From VFKU01 sp964620045 (lineage in GTDB: Bacteria > Hydrogenedentota > Hydrogenedentia > Hydrogenedentales > GCA-2746185): a stretch of DNA of 64,000 nt. The stretch covers positions 28,617 through 92,616 of the forward strand of contig CAZUJL010000016.1 of the NCBI GenBank assembly GCA_964620045.1, written 5' to 3'. The translations under genes were made by a program, and so were the position numbers. This document shows, piece by piece, positions 1-9,548 of this stretch (the stretch's first letter is position 1; every line of letters starts with the position of its first letter). The notes under the pieces are model-generated. The model saw only the letters and a program-made list of their open reading frames with translations, was not told where the DNA came from and did no database searches.

Positions 1-2767
1 GGAAGAAGATCCCCCGGTCATCGAAATACTGCGTTCCCGTAAATGGGCCGGTGGGAAGCGAGCCGATATTGGTGACCGGCGCCGCGGTGCCAACCGGCGC
101 GGCATCCGCGAGATCCGAGAAGAAGGCCCGCGGGCGTTTGGCGATCAGGCGCGAGGGCTTTGTATCGCCGCCGTAGGTCTGCGCAATGGTCGCCCACGCG
201 CTCAGCCCGTGCAACCGTTGCTGCGGCGTCGCCCGGGTGTGTTCGAGCGACTGGAATACGCCGCCGGTGGCGATGCCGTCCTGGGTGGAAGAGATGTTCA
301 AGCCCGCGCCGGTAGACGCGAACGCGGGAGAGAAGGGATCCGCCAGTACGGAATCGAGCACGGCGATGTCGGACGTCGTCTCAGCGAATTCCGCGGCGAT
401 GCCCAGGTAATACTGCAACCAGAGGCCCGCGAGGACATAGCCCGCCTGACGGCGACTTTCGGGGCTGCCGAGGAAGTTCAGATCCGCGCCGGCCTGGCCT
501 CCGCGGAAGATGTCGTACATCGTAATTTGCCCGCCCGGAGTCCCAAATCCGCCGGCCTTTTTCACGCTAGGCACGCCCGCCGGCAGCCACACGATGCTTG
601 AGCGCTCCATCGCATCGAGCGAACCAACGACGTCGACCTGACGGAATACGTCGGTTGTTCTATTGTCCGAATCGGTCACCGAGTAGGTGATGAAATACTG
701 TCCCGGCTCCATCGGGTTCACAGGATTGTCCACAATGATGGACGACGTGATATCGCCGTCCGATATGTCGGAGGCGACGGCGCCTGGATCGACGAGGATC
801 CCGCCGACCGGAAGCGTCATTGGGTTCGGACCCAGCAGATTAATTACGGGATCGAAACCCTGAACCTTCACGATACGAAACGCAGTGCGCTCATTACCAT
901 TGAAGTCGCTGGCGGTGTACCTGATGACGTAATCACCCGTCACATTGGTGTTGACGAATCCGGAAATAGCAACGATTAAGGGGCCGTCGGTGAGGTCTGT
1001 CGCTGTTGCGCCCTGCTCTTGGTAACTCTCACCTACAGTCAAATAAGTGGGATTTTGTCCCCTTACATTAAAAATTGGTTCGTCAAAATTGTCCGAGATT
1101 ACGCTTACGAAGCGTATCGCAGATTCAAAATTGCCTTGTCTGTCCGTATACGAATAGATGATTTGGTAGTCCCCTTCTTCCCCTGTATCAACGTTGTCCT
1201 CGACGTCATCGGGAAGTTGGAGCCCGTCCGTCACGTCCGTGACAACAGCGCCGGGAATGTTGCAGCTACAGCCGGAGTCCACGACTATGTAGTATGGATT
1301 ATCGCTTTCCGCAATATTGTTTCCGTCCCCTAATACAAAAACCCGGGGCTCGTGTCCCACCACTCTCACCATGCGGAATGCCTCGACCGTATGCTGATCG
1401 GAATCCGTCACGCGGTAACGGACATAAAAGTCCCCAGCAATCGCTGTATTGATCGGATTCTGGGTTATCAGATCCCCCGTGAGATCGCCGTCTTCCACGT
1501 CCAATGCCGTCGCGCCTGCGTCGTTATAGGCAGCGCCTGCATTCACATAGGCCGGGTTGGCGCCAAGCACCGTAATCACTGGCGCTTCGTCGGTAATGGG
1601 TTGGCCGTCCAGGCTGACGCGAATGCGGTCTATCGGGTGTTGCCCTTCCGTCGCCTCAAACACGGCGTCGGCGAAGTGACCAAATACTTCGTTGTAAGCG
1701 TTCACGTCTGCGCCGGCAAGTGAGTTGCGGTGCAATGACACCGACACCTGGGGATCGCCCGGTGCGATGCTGCCTGTCAGTACGCCGATTCGCGTGGACT
1801 CCACGCGAGTACCGAAGTTATCCGATACGGTGAGTTCGCGGAAACACTGTCCATCGAGGAAGAAATTGGTCGCGGGTCCGCGCACAAGAATGCCTTCGAC
1901 CTGACCAGTAGCCTGGTTGAACACCGGTGAACCGGAGTTGCCCGGTAGACCATCGATGTTCGCTTCGAAGTAGGCGGGATCAGCGATGCCGCGGACGCGT
2001 GTGCTTCCGCCGAAGGAAAGTTTCTTCGGAAGGCCGACCGGATGTCCGATGGTGCCCACGAGCGTGTTGAGGCCGATCGATCCCGTGGTGCGCACGGGAA
2101 GCGCGACCGCGCCCGGCGAATTGATAACGCGATCGACGCGCACCAGCGCGTGGTCGAAATCGCCGCCCGGTTCCCACGACAGCAGCTGAGTGCCCGAATA
2201 CACTTGATTCACATTCACCGTGGCCACCGGTGTGGATGCATTGAGCATGTCGAAGCCGAAAACAAAACTGAAATTGCCCAGGTCGGCGGCGCCGTTTATG
2301 CAATGACCGGCCGTGGCGATCTGATCGGTTGACACCATAAAGCCCGAGCAAAATGCCGCCGCCGGTTGCGTCGCAAAGGGCTCGTCTTCGCACGGGATAT
2401 ATCCGCCCTGGGTATACGCCGACAGACGAATCGTGATGGTGCCGTTGCCGTTATTGAGGAGTTGATCGTTGGAAATCAGTGCGCAAGTGGATGCCGCTTG
2501 CATCAGCCGCGTTGCATTTACTTCCTGATATACATCGATGCGGTCGTCGGTGCCATAGACCATACGAGCATCGCGCGTCGGCGGCGTCCAGGGAATGTCG
2601 CTGATCTGCGTGCGCAGCGTTCCGCCGGGATTCGAATTTGGAAGCGGCAGTGAGGCGGGCCTGGTCTCTTGGGCGCTTGCCAATTCAGCCAGTAAACAGA
2701 ATACCGCCGACGCAACGCTCGCAAGTTGCCGAACAGACAGTTTATTGCTTACAACACTTCCGATCAT
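1..2767 (-). CDS. Secreted trypsin-like serine protease with DUF5011-type Ig-like repeats (3' end outside window)
   Basis: I read this frame as open from the ATG at 2765-2767 to the window edge, about 922 codons with no stop; the 3' end lies beyond base 1. The start has an AAGGA ribosome site and a hydrophobic leader ending near ELASAQ, so the protein is exported. A chymotrypsin-fold domain follows with a complete triad: His155 in TAGHC, Asp205 in DFDHALV and Ser278 in GNSGSPV. After it come about four Ig/cadherin-like repeats of about 80 residues (near 393, 473, 561 and 639), each ending in a pattern like YRVTDSD; these resemble DUF5011. The C-terminal part is unrecognised. Likely a secreted or surface protease; the substrate is unknown. 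Confidence 0.85.
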   Translation of the reverse strand, partial: MIGSVVSNKLSVRQLASVASAVFCLLAELASAQETRPASLPLPNSNPGGTLRTQISDIPWTPPTRDARMVYGTDDRIDVYQEVNATRLMQAASTCALISNDQLLNNGNGTITIRLSAYTQGGYIPCEDEPFATQPAAAFCSGFMVSTDQIATAGHCINGAADLGNFSFVFGFDMLNASTPVATVNVNQVYSGTQLLSWEPGGDFDHALVRVDRVINSPGAVALPVRTTGSIGLNTLVGTIGHPVGLPKKLSFGGSTRVRGIADPAYFEANIDGLPGNSGSPVFNQATGQVEGILVRGPATNFFLDGQCFRELTVSDNFGTRVESTRIGVLTGSIAPGDPQVSVSLHRNSLAGADVNAYNEVFGHFADAVFEATEGQHPIDRIRVSLDGQPITDEAPVITVLGANPAYVNAGAAYNDAGATALDVEDGDLTGDLITQNPINTAIAGDFYVRYRVTDSDQHTVEAFRMVRVVGHEPRVFVLGDGNNIAESDNPYYIVVDSGCSCNIPGAVVTDVTDGLQLPDDVEDNVDTGEEGDYQIIYSYTDRQGNFESAIRFVSVISDNFDEPIFNVRGQNPTYLTVGESYQEQGATATDLTDGPLIVAISGFVNTNVTGDYVIRYTASDFNGNERTAFRIVKVQGFDPVINLLGPNPMTLPVGGILVDPGAVASDISDGDITSSIIVDNPVNPMEPGQYFITYSVTDSDNRTTDVFRQVDVVGSLDAMERSSIVWLPAGVPSVKKAGGFGTPGGQITMYDIFRGGQAGADLNFLGSPESRRQAGYVLAGLWLQYYLGIAAEFAETTSDIAVLDSVLADPFSPAFASTGAGLNISSTQDGIATGGVFQSLEHTRATPQQRLHGLSAWATIAQTYGGDTKPSRLIAKRPRAFFSDLADAAPVGTAAPVTNIGSLPTGPFTGTQYFDDRGIFF

Positions 2768-2940
2768 GCGTCGTCCTTCCTTACGTGCGCCGCAGCCCGG
2801 CGACAAATGAAAGCAGCCAATGCACCTGTCGGTGCAATGACACCAATGCAGCGGCTAAGCCTACCAAATCCTTGGGGTTACGTCTACCACTTTTGCACGA
2901 ATGGGAAACTGATTACCTCGGCAAGGCGAGGCGGGATCGC

Positions 2941-3414
2941 TCACAAATTGAGCAAATACGTGCAGAAAGTGTCGTCCAGCGTAAAGCCTAGCTTTTCGTA
3001 TAACCGCCGTGACGGAGCATTGTCCCGTGCCGTAGCGAGTGAAATCACGGTCGCGCCGGTTTCCGCGGCAAGTTCCTGTCCCGATGCGATGAGTTCCCGG
3101 GCCAGCCCGTGCCGCCGCGCGCCTTCAAGCACGTAGAGGTCGTTCAGAATCCAGATCGGAGTGGCCAACACGGAATTGAAGGACGGATACAGCAGCGCGA
3201 ACCCCAGCCCGATTTCGTCGTGGCCGTCGCCGCCCACGCCGAGAAAGACGACGGAATCTTGTTGTTCAAGGCGGGCGGCCACGAATTGGCGCGCCAAGGC
3301 CAGGTCGCTCGGGTGCTTGTAGAACTGCCGGTACTGATCAAACAGCGGCACAACAAGATCGAGTTCGTCGGGTCCTGCTTCAACGATGGTGACTTCGCCC
3401 AGATCGTCCGTCAT
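2941..3414 (-). CDS. GNAT-family N-acetyltransferase
   Basis: 157-residue single-domain protein with the GNAT fold. The acetyl-CoA binding motif A is visible as ARRHGLARELI, and the C-terminal ATARDNAPSRRLYEKLGF is the usual family ending. It transfers an acetyl group from acetyl-CoA to an amine; the acceptor cannot be told from sequence. The ATG start has a GGAGG ribosome site. It lies 106 bp downstream of the TetR gene on the same strand and could be read through from the efflux locus. Confidence 0.85.
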   Translation of the reverse strand: MTDDLGEVTIVEAGPDELDLVVPLFDQYRQFYKHPSDLALARQFVAARLEQQDSVVFLGVGGDGHDEIGLGFALLYPSFNSVLATPIWILNDLYVLEGARRHGLARELIASGQELAAETGATVISLATARDNAPSRRLYEKLGFTLDDTFCTYLLNL

Positions 3415-3520
3415 GTGCCACCCTCCGCATGCTACCCGCGCGCCGCACCCTGCCGATCAGCGTATTGGGCAGGATAACACAGCACGGGAATTCGCGCTGC
3501 AAAATTTCGGCGATACGGCC

Positions 3521-4186
3521 CTAGGCCGCGCCGGCTTCCGTGCGCGCAGGCAGTACCCGGCGGGATTTCGTGGCCCGTAATCCCTCGGCCGTCGCCGCCG
3601 AGCGCAGGCAGGTCTCCGAGGCTTCACGCGCGCGATCAAAGCAGTCCTCGTCGCGGAGTAACTGGAAGGCCCAGTTTGTCTCCAGCGTAATGGCATGGAG
3701 CAGGAACGCCAGGCGCGTGGGGGAGGTGTGGGGCTCGAGGTGGCCGAGGTCGCGTGCACGGCGCGCTTCGCCTTCCAGCAAATCGCGCCAGCGGCCCGCA
3801 ACCGCCGCAATGCGCGCACGCACCGGGCCGGGCCGGCCGTCGAACTCCGCCGAGGTTGATGCAAAGAAGCAGCCGCCGCGGAAGGTGCCGTCGCGCAGGT
3901 GATCGATCCAGTTCGATTGCAGCGTCATCAGGCGCGGCAGGCCTTCCGGGCTGTCATTCGCGGGACGCACAACGCGTTCTTCGAACATACGCCGGGCTTC
4001 GTCCAGCAACGCAAGCTGCAGGGCTTCCTTCGAGCCGAAGTGGGCGAAGAGACCGGCTTTTGACAGTCCCAGCGCGGAAGCGAGCCGGCCGACGGTAACG
4101 CCATCGAGGCCTTCCACCGAGGCCAGTTGCACCGCGCGGCGCAGAATGCGCTCGCGAGTCCCCATTCCCTTGGTCTTGCGTTCCAT
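3521..4186 (-). CDS. TetR/AcrR-family transcriptional regulator of the efflux locus
   Basis: 221-residue regulator with an N-terminal TetR helix-turn-helix (residues ~7-55, with LSKAGLFAHFGSKEAL) and a C-terminal ligand-binding domain containing FRGGCFFAS. I start it at ATG 4186 because GGGGGA lies 7 bases upstream; an in-frame TTG at 4192 is less likely. It follows the RND transporter and adaptor genes on the same strand after a 224-bp AT-rich gap containing palindromes, so it probably represses its own promoter and perhaps the pump. The inducer is unknown. Confidence 0.88.
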   Translation of the reverse strand: MERKTKGMGTRERILRRAVQLASVEGLDGVTVGRLASALGLSKAGLFAHFGSKEALQLALLDEARRMFEERVVRPANDSPEGLPRLMTLQSNWIDHLRDGTFRGGCFFASTSAEFDGRPGPVRARIAAVAGRWRDLLEGEARRARDLGHLEPHTSPTRLAFLLHAITLETNWAFQLLRDEDCFDRAREASETCLRSAATAEGLRATKSRRVLPARTEAGAA

Positions 4187-4236
4187 GGTCAATCCCCCGA
4201 AAGCATGGAATCAAAAAGATGACATGAGAATAACAC

Positions 4237-4309
4237 GAACGATTGTTTCTTATTGGATTAATACGAACGTTCGATTTTACATTTTATAAAAACCTTGATT
4301 AACAAGGTT
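4237..4309. promoter_or_regulatory. AT-rich putative TetR operator/promoter region
   Basis: The gap between the TetR and RND genes is strikingly AT-rich for this genome. It holds two copies of CGAACG (4237-4242 and 4264-4269), the second within the 10-bp palindrome CGAACGTTCG (4264-4273). It also holds an inverted repeat AACCTTG/CAAGGTT (4291-4297 and 4303-4309, spacer ATTAA). Such sites fit autoregulation by the adjacent TetR protein, but binding is inferred. Confidence 0.4.
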
Positions 4310-4410
4310 CATAGAGAGTGAATGTTAAGAAAGAAAGACTTGACTCGAAATGAAAAAGAATGAACGTATAGGGATACCTGTTGCGCCGTTAAGAATGGAT
4401 GACGCGCGGA

Positions 4411-7400
4411 TTACTTCGCGACGATCTCGTCGCTCTGAATGTGGCGTTCGGCCCGGCGGCGGAACGCGCCTTCCATCGGGATGAAGAACACGAGGATGGC
4501 GGGGATCATGACGACGGTGAAGACCGTGGACACGACCAGGCCGCCCAGCACCACGGCGCCCAGCCCGCGGTAGAGTTCCGCACCGGCGCCGGCGCGCACG
4601 ACGAGGGGCGCCAGTGCAATCACCGAGGTGCATGCGGTCATGTAGATCGGGCGCAAGCGCGTGCGCGTGGCCTCGATCACGCCGTCGTAGTAGTCCATCC
4701 GGTGCTCGCGCACGTTGATCAGCGCCTGGTGCACGATCAGGATTGCGTTTGTCACCACGACACCGATCATGATGATGAACCCCAGCATCGTGAGTACGTC
4801 CATCGGCTGATAAGCGATAAACATGTTCACCAGTTTCAACGCGATGAATCCGCCCGCGCTCGCCAGCGGCACGGTGAACATGATGATCAGGGGATAGATG
4901 AAGTTGCCGTACAGTGCGGTGAGCAACAAGTACGTGATCACGATCGCGAGCAGGAAATTCCACTGCAGCGCTTCGCGCGTCTGCGTCAGGCTGTCGGCCG
5001 TGCCGCTCAGCGATACGCCGATGCCGTTGAGCGCGCCTTCTTCGCGCATCTGCGGGATCACCTGTTCCGTTACCGCTTCCATTGCTTCCTGGATCGTCAT
5101 TTCCGCCGGCGGGTTTACGTCCAGCGTGAACGTACGGTTGCGTTCGAAGTGTCGAATGGAGGTCAGGCCCGTGGTCGTTTCGATGCGCGACAACGCCGAT
5201 ACGGGCACTGCCTGGCCTGTGCGCGTGGGGATCAGCGAGGCGTACAATTCTTCCGGCGTGCGGACGTCTTTCTCGTCCATCTTTACGACGAGATTGACCT
5301 TCTTTTCGCCTTCCTGCTTGAAATCGCCGATGTCGCGGCCGTCCATGAGCACATCGAGCGCGACGCCGAACTGCTGCGCCGTCATGCCGACCGCGCTGAG
5401 CCGCTCGCTGTCGGGCACAAACCGCGTTTCGGGGTACATCAGGTCGAGTTCCGGCCGCGGACGCACTTGGGCCTGCGGCAGCACGCGCGCGAGACGCTCC
5501 ATCATCGCGCCGGCGACGTCTGTCAGCTTCTGAATGTCCGCGCCGCTCAAATCCACGGATACGCTGCGGCCCTGGCCGACGTTGCGCCCGAAGATGCTCG
5601 ACTGGTTCGACACGCCGCGTACGCCGGGAATGGTGCTGATGAGTTGCCGGGAAATCGGGATCAGATCGCGCGCCTTTTCCTTGTCGGCGCTGATCATGCC
5701 GATTCGCATGAAGTTCGAATACGACACGTAGAACATGCGCCGCACGCCGGGCGACACATTGCCCGCGGCATCCACGGCGCCTTCCTTGCGCAGGGGCTCC
5801 ATGTATTCAAAGGCGTATTTGCCGATGCCCATGCGCTCGTCATAGCTCAGGCCCGGCGGCGCCATCAGCATCGTGCCCACGGAGTCGCGGTTGCCTTCCG
5901 GCAGATACTCGAGCGGCGGGAACAGGTAATACACCGTCGCCGCGGACGCGCTCACGAGCACGATTACGGTCAGGATGCGCGCGGGAATGGTGCGTGTCGC
6001 GACGCGCACGATGGCCATATAGCCCGCGCCGATCCATTCGCCGATTTTCTGCATGGGCTTAAACTTGCCCGTGCTTCTGTGTTCAAGCCAGTGCACGAAG
6101 TTCAGCGAGAAGAGTTGATACGACAGCATCGGGACGACCATGACCGATACCACGAGGCTGATAAGCACGGCCGTCGTCACCGCGATCGCGATGTCGCGGA
6201 ACATCATGCCGACTTCAAGCTGCAGGAATACGACGGGCAGGAACACCGCCACGGTCGTCAGCGTGGACGCCAGCACGGCGCCCCACACTTCCCGCGCGCC
6301 GTCGTAAGCCGCCTGGAATGGGCCCTTGCCCAGATGCCGATGCCGATCGATGTTTTCGAGCACCACGATCGCGTCATCCACGAGACGGCCCGTCGCGAAG
6401 GCGAGACCCGCGAGGCTCACGAGGTTCAGCGTCGTGCCCAGTGCGCGCATAACGATGAACGTGCCGATGAGCGAGATCGGAATCGCCACGCTGACCACGA
6501 GCGTTGACGCGATGCTGCGCAGGAAAATCCACAGCACGATCACGGTGAAAATGCAGCCGAGGAGAATGTCCTCGCGCAGATGGTGAATGGCGCCTTCGAT
6601 GTACCCGCGTTGGTCGTCGAGCCAGATGAGCTCCAGCCCGTTGTCTTTCAGAATGCCGCTGTTCAGTTCGTCGACGACACCCTGGATGTCCTTGGTCACT
6701 TGCAGCGTGTTGGCGTCCGGCTCGGACACGATCGGGATCACGATCCCCGGCTTACCGTCCTGCAGCCCGCCGCCCATGCGCTTTTCATACCCTGGCTGCA
6801 CATCCGCCAGATCGCGCACTTTTACGATGCGCCGGCCATCGGACGCCACGACCACGTTTTTGATGTCGTCTTCGCTGCGGAACTCGGACACGGCACGCAC
6901 GCGGAAGTCGCGCCGGCCCACGGCCAGGTTGCCCGCGGACACGTTCACGTTGTCGCCGCGCAGCGCGCCAATTACCTGATCGATCGTCACGCCATAGGCC
7001 GCGAGCCGGTCAGACTTGAGCACCACGTGCATCTCGCGCCGGATGCCGCCGCGGATCTGCACCTCGGCCACGCCCTTGACGCGCTCGAGGTATTGCTGAA
7101 TGTTCTCTTCAAAAAAGCTCAGCGCGGTGTACACGTCGATGTCGTTGCCCGGCAAGGCCTGCAGCGCCGTCATCACAATGGGATCGGTTTCCGATCCGCT
7201 TGCGCTCAACACGGGCTTGTCGACGTTTTCGGGATAGGTCGGCACTTCGTCGAGCTTGTTTGACACGCGCAGGAGGGCGTCGCTGATCGTCACGCCGAGA
7301 TCGAAAGTCAGCGTGATGTTGCCCATGTTGTCGCGCGACTCGCTCTCCATATGCAGCAGGTTCGGCAGACCCTTGAGCGCCTTTTCCTGCACTTCGATAA

Positions 7401-7587
7401 TGTCGCGCTCGATTTCATACGGGCTCGCGCCGGCCCAGAAGGTGCGCACGCCGACCACGGGGCGCTCGATGCGCGGCGCGAGCTGATACGGCAGTTGGTA
7501 CAGCGCGATGACGCCGAAAAGGATGACGAGAATGACGCCCACCAACACCACCACCGGTTTCGTGATGGCGAATTTAATGGGGTCCAT
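4411..7587 (-). CDS. RND multidrug efflux transporter, inner-membrane subunit (HAE1/AcrB-like)
   Basis: 1058 residues, full length for an RND proton/drug antiporter. The N-terminal cytoplasmic end and TM1 (MDPIKFAITKPVVVLVGV), two large periplasmic loops, and the TM4 motif GRLVDDAIVVLENIDRH carrying the paired proton-relay Asp residues are all visible. It exports substrates using the proton motive force with a periplasmic adaptor and an outer-membrane channel. The adaptor gene ends 12 bp upstream, so the two are one operon; no TolC-like channel gene is in the window. Substrate range is not predictable; heavy-metal (CusA-type) specificity is not indicated. Confidence 0.95.
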   Translation of the reverse strand: MDPIKFAITKPVVVLVGVILVILFGVIALYQLPYQLAPRIERPVVGVRTFWAGASPYEIERDIIEVQEKALKGLPNLLHMESESRDNMGNITLTFDLGVTISDALLRVSNKLDEVPTYPENVDKPVLSASGSETDPIVMTALQALPGNDIDVYTALSFFEENIQQYLERVKGVAEVQIRGGIRREMHVVLKSDRLAAYGVTIDQVIGALRGDNVNVSAGNLAVGRRDFRVRAVSEFRSEDDIKNVVVASDGRRIVKVRDLADVQPGYEKRMGGGLQDGKPGIVIPIVSEPDANTLQVTKDIQGVVDELNSGILKDNGLELIWLDDQRGYIEGAIHHLREDILLGCIFTVIVLWIFLRSIASTLVVSVAIPISLIGTFIVMRALGTTLNLVSLAGLAFATGRLVDDAIVVLENIDRHRHLGKGPFQAAYDGAREVWGAVLASTLTTVAVFLPVVFLQLEVGMMFRDIAIAVTTAVLISLVVSVMVVPMLSYQLFSLNFVHWLEHRSTGKFKPMQKIGEWIGAGYMAIVRVATRTIPARILTVIVLVSASAATVYYLFPPLEYLPEGNRDSVGTMLMAPPGLSYDERMGIGKYAFEYMEPLRKEGAVDAAGNVSPGVRRMFYVSYSNFMRIGMISADKEKARDLIPISRQLISTIPGVRGVSNQSSIFGRNVGQGRSVSVDLSGADIQKLTDVAGAMMERLARVLPQAQVRPRPELDLMYPETRFVPDSERLSAVGMTAQQFGVALDVLMDGRDIGDFKQEGEKKVNLVVKMDEKDVRTPEELYASLIPTRTGQAVPVSALSRIETTTGLTSIRHFERNRTFTLDVNPPAEMTIQEAMEAVTEQVIPQMREEGALNGIGVSLSGTADSLTQTREALQWNFLLAIVITYLLLTALYGNFIYPLIIMFTVPLASAGGFIALKLVNMFIAYQPMDVLTMLGFIIMIGVVVTNAILIVHQALINVREHRMDYYDGVIEATRTRLRPIYMTACTSVIALAPLVVRAGAGAELYRGLGAVVLGGLVVSTVFTVVMIPAILVFFIPMEGAFRRRAERHIQSDEIVAK

Positions 7588-7599
7588 GAATCCGCCCGG

Positions 7600-8721
7600 T
7601 TAGCGCGCTTGCGGCGCGACGGGGGTTAGGGTGGCGTCGATTGCGGACACGACCTCGACCGGGTCGCCTTCGAGCAGGCGCTCGTGGCCTTTTGTGATGA
7701 ACAACTGGCCCGGGCCGATGTCCGTGGCGTTAATGCCGACCGTCATGCCGTCGTAGCCGACGATGTCGACGGGGTGCTTGTGCGCGATGCCGTCTTGAAC
7801 CGTGAACACGTAATTCGCGCCCAACTGGTTGAGGATCGTGTCGCGCGGCAGCAGCAGGCACTCGATCGACGCGCCGATGGGCATGCGCGCGCGGGCCGTC
7901 ATGCCTTCGAGCAGCGGCACATCGGTTTGCACTTGAAGCTTCACGGGGAAAGTGCGCGTCGCGATGTCGCCGCGCGGCACCACGGTCACCACTTTGCCGA
8001 CCACGCGGTGGCTGCCGATGTGCAGTTCCACTTCGCGGCCAGGCTCGGCGAAGATCACGCTCGCTTCGGGCACGTCCACCACGACTTCGTAAAAGTTTTC
8101 GCGCGCGATGGTCGCGACAGGGCTGCCTTCGGTGCGCCATTCGCCAATTTCGAGCGGACGCTCAATTACGATGCCGTCAAACGGGGCAACGATCGAACTC
8201 TTTTTGATTACAGCTTCGAGCCGCGAAAGTTCTGCTTCAGTAGCGGCCACGGAGAAGCGCAGGCCCTGCACCTGGAATCGCGTGTCGTCCAATTGTTCCG
8301 CGGGACTCAATCCGCTGGAGGCGAGTCCTTGCTCGCGCGTGAGGCGCGTCTCCGCACTTTCCAGCAAGGTCTTGTCGCGATTGCGCCGCGCCTGTGCCGC
8401 GCCGAGATCCTTGCGCAGCAGTTCATCGTCGAGCCGCACCAGCACCTGGCCTTTGGTTACGCGTTCGCCGACTTCGAAATTGACTTCGATCACCTTGCCG
8501 CGAATTTCAGTGGCGACTTCGCTGACGGCCTTGAAATACACGCTGCCGGGGAATTCACCTTGCGGCGCGAGGATGCCGTTTTCGCCGCGTGCCGTTACGA
8601 CCTTTGTAGGCGGGCGTTGGAATTGGGGTGGGCCGTCCGCGGCGGAGATGCGCCCGGCCGTGAGCATGAGGCCCACTGCCGCGACATACACCACACACTG
8701 TGAGAATTTAAGCGTAAACAT
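7600..8721 (-). CDS. RND efflux periplasmic adaptor (membrane fusion protein)
   Basis: HlyD/AcrA-like adaptor that bridges the RND pump to an outer-membrane channel. It has a lipoyl/barrel-sandwich half (GKVIEVNFEVGERVTKGQVL), a helical hairpin (KDLGAAQARRNRDKTLLESA), and the second lipoyl half with a beta-barrel region (IVAPFDGIVIERPLEIGEW). I chose ATG 8721 because it begins a good signal peptide (hydrophobic core, then AGRISAAD); an in-frame ATG at 8790 would place 23 basic residues in front. First gene of the efflux operon. Confidence 0.92.
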   Translation of the reverse strand: MFTLKFSQCVVYVAAVGLMLTAGRISAADGPPQFQRPPTKVVTARGENGILAPQGEFPGSVYFKAVSEVATEIRGKVIEVNFEVGERVTKGQVLVRLDDELLRKDLGAAQARRNRDKTLLESAETRLTREQGLASSGLSPAEQLDDTRFQVQGLRFSVAATEAELSRLEAVIKKSSIVAPFDGIVIERPLEIGEWRTEGSPVATIARENFYEVVVDVPEASVIFAEPGREVELHIGSHRVVGKVVTVVPRGDIATRTFPVKLQVQTDVPLLEGMTARARMPIGASIECLLLPRDTILNQLGANYVFTVQDGIAHKHPVDIVGYDGMTVGINATDIGPGQLFITKGHERLLEGDPVEVVSAIDATLTPVAPQAR

Positions 8722-8877
8722 GCCGTCTCGAACACGCACCGTAAATTTCCTGTTCCACGCCAACCGGGCTTGCAACCGTAAAAGAACCATTCGCTTACTC
8801 AGGATATCACTTTACAGGCCGTTTTGATGTAGCGCTGATGGCTAAAATATAAACGTAAGTATATGAATATAAACGAC

Positions 8878-9534
8878 TTATAGCGAAGATTCGCTTAAAA
8901 GTCGGTGCAAGTCATGCTTGAGGGCCTCGATCGAGGCTGCCTCTGTTCCAAAATAGAAACCCCGAATCGCGCCCGTGCCATCCACCAGCACAAACCGGCC
9001 ACTGTGGTTCACCGGCTCGTCCCCGTATCCCAATAGAAACCGCTCCTTGGCCAAGCGTTGCACGGCCTCGGCCTCTCCGGTCAGGAAGTGCCACCGGCCG
9101 GCCTCCGCCTTGTAGCGAGCGGCGTAGCGGGTCAGCACTTCCGGGGTGTCTGTGGCCGGATCGACCGTGATGGATACAAACGAAATCCGCAGCTCATCCG
9201 CGAATTGTGTCTGCAGGTCGCCCATCGCCTTCGACATCACCGGGCAGATGCCCGAGCAGGATGTGAAGAAGAAATCCGCCACGTACAGCTTTCCTGCGAG
9301 CTGCGCCGAACCAAATGGCGCGCCGCTCTGATCGGTGAGCGTGAACTCGCCGATTTGGCCGAGCACGGGCAGCGCTTCCGTTGCTTGATTGGTGACTTCA
9401 TGCGCAGCGAGCGCTTGCTCGCGCACGGCCGAGCGCAAGGCGAGCACGGCGAGAATTCCCGCGAGCGTGAGGATACTCATCACCACGAGGTAACGCCGGA
9501 CAAACGGGCTCTGCGGCGTGAGGTGCGTAGGCAT
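8878..9534 (-). CDS. SCO1/SenC-family copper chaperone
   Basis: 218 residues with an N-terminal membrane anchor (~14-33) and a thioredoxin-like periplasmic domain. The copper-binding CxxxC is present (TSCSGICP, Cys93 and Cys97), as is the distal His177 in NHSGRF. SCO proteins deliver copper to, or reduce, the CuA site of cytochrome c oxidase. The start has AAAGGA upstream. It lies 14 bp after the haem A/O synthase fusion, so the two form one operon for oxidase assembly; the oxidase subunits are not in the window. Confidence 0.93.
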   Translation of the reverse strand: MPTHLTPQSPFVRRYLVVMSILTLAGILAVLALRSAVREQALAAHEVTNQATEALPVLGQIGEFTLTDQSGAPFGSAQLAGKLYVADFFFTSCSGICPVMSKAMGDLQTQFADELRISFVSITVDPATDTPEVLTRYAARYKAEAGRWHFLTGEAEAVQRLAKERFLLGYGDEPVNHSGRFVLVDGTGAIRGFYFGTEAASIEALKHDLHRLLSESSL

Positions 9535-9548
9535 TTCGTCTGGTCCTT

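Noticed and set aside
1980..2393. Short leftward frame of 137 codons
   Set aside because: It lies in a different frame from the protease, whose frame is open from 2767 to base 1 and carries the full His-Asp-Ser triad.
4399..6507. 702-codon rightward frame
   Set aside because: It is antisense to the RND transporter gene, is rich in His/Arg/Asp as GC-rich shadows are, and shows no family features.
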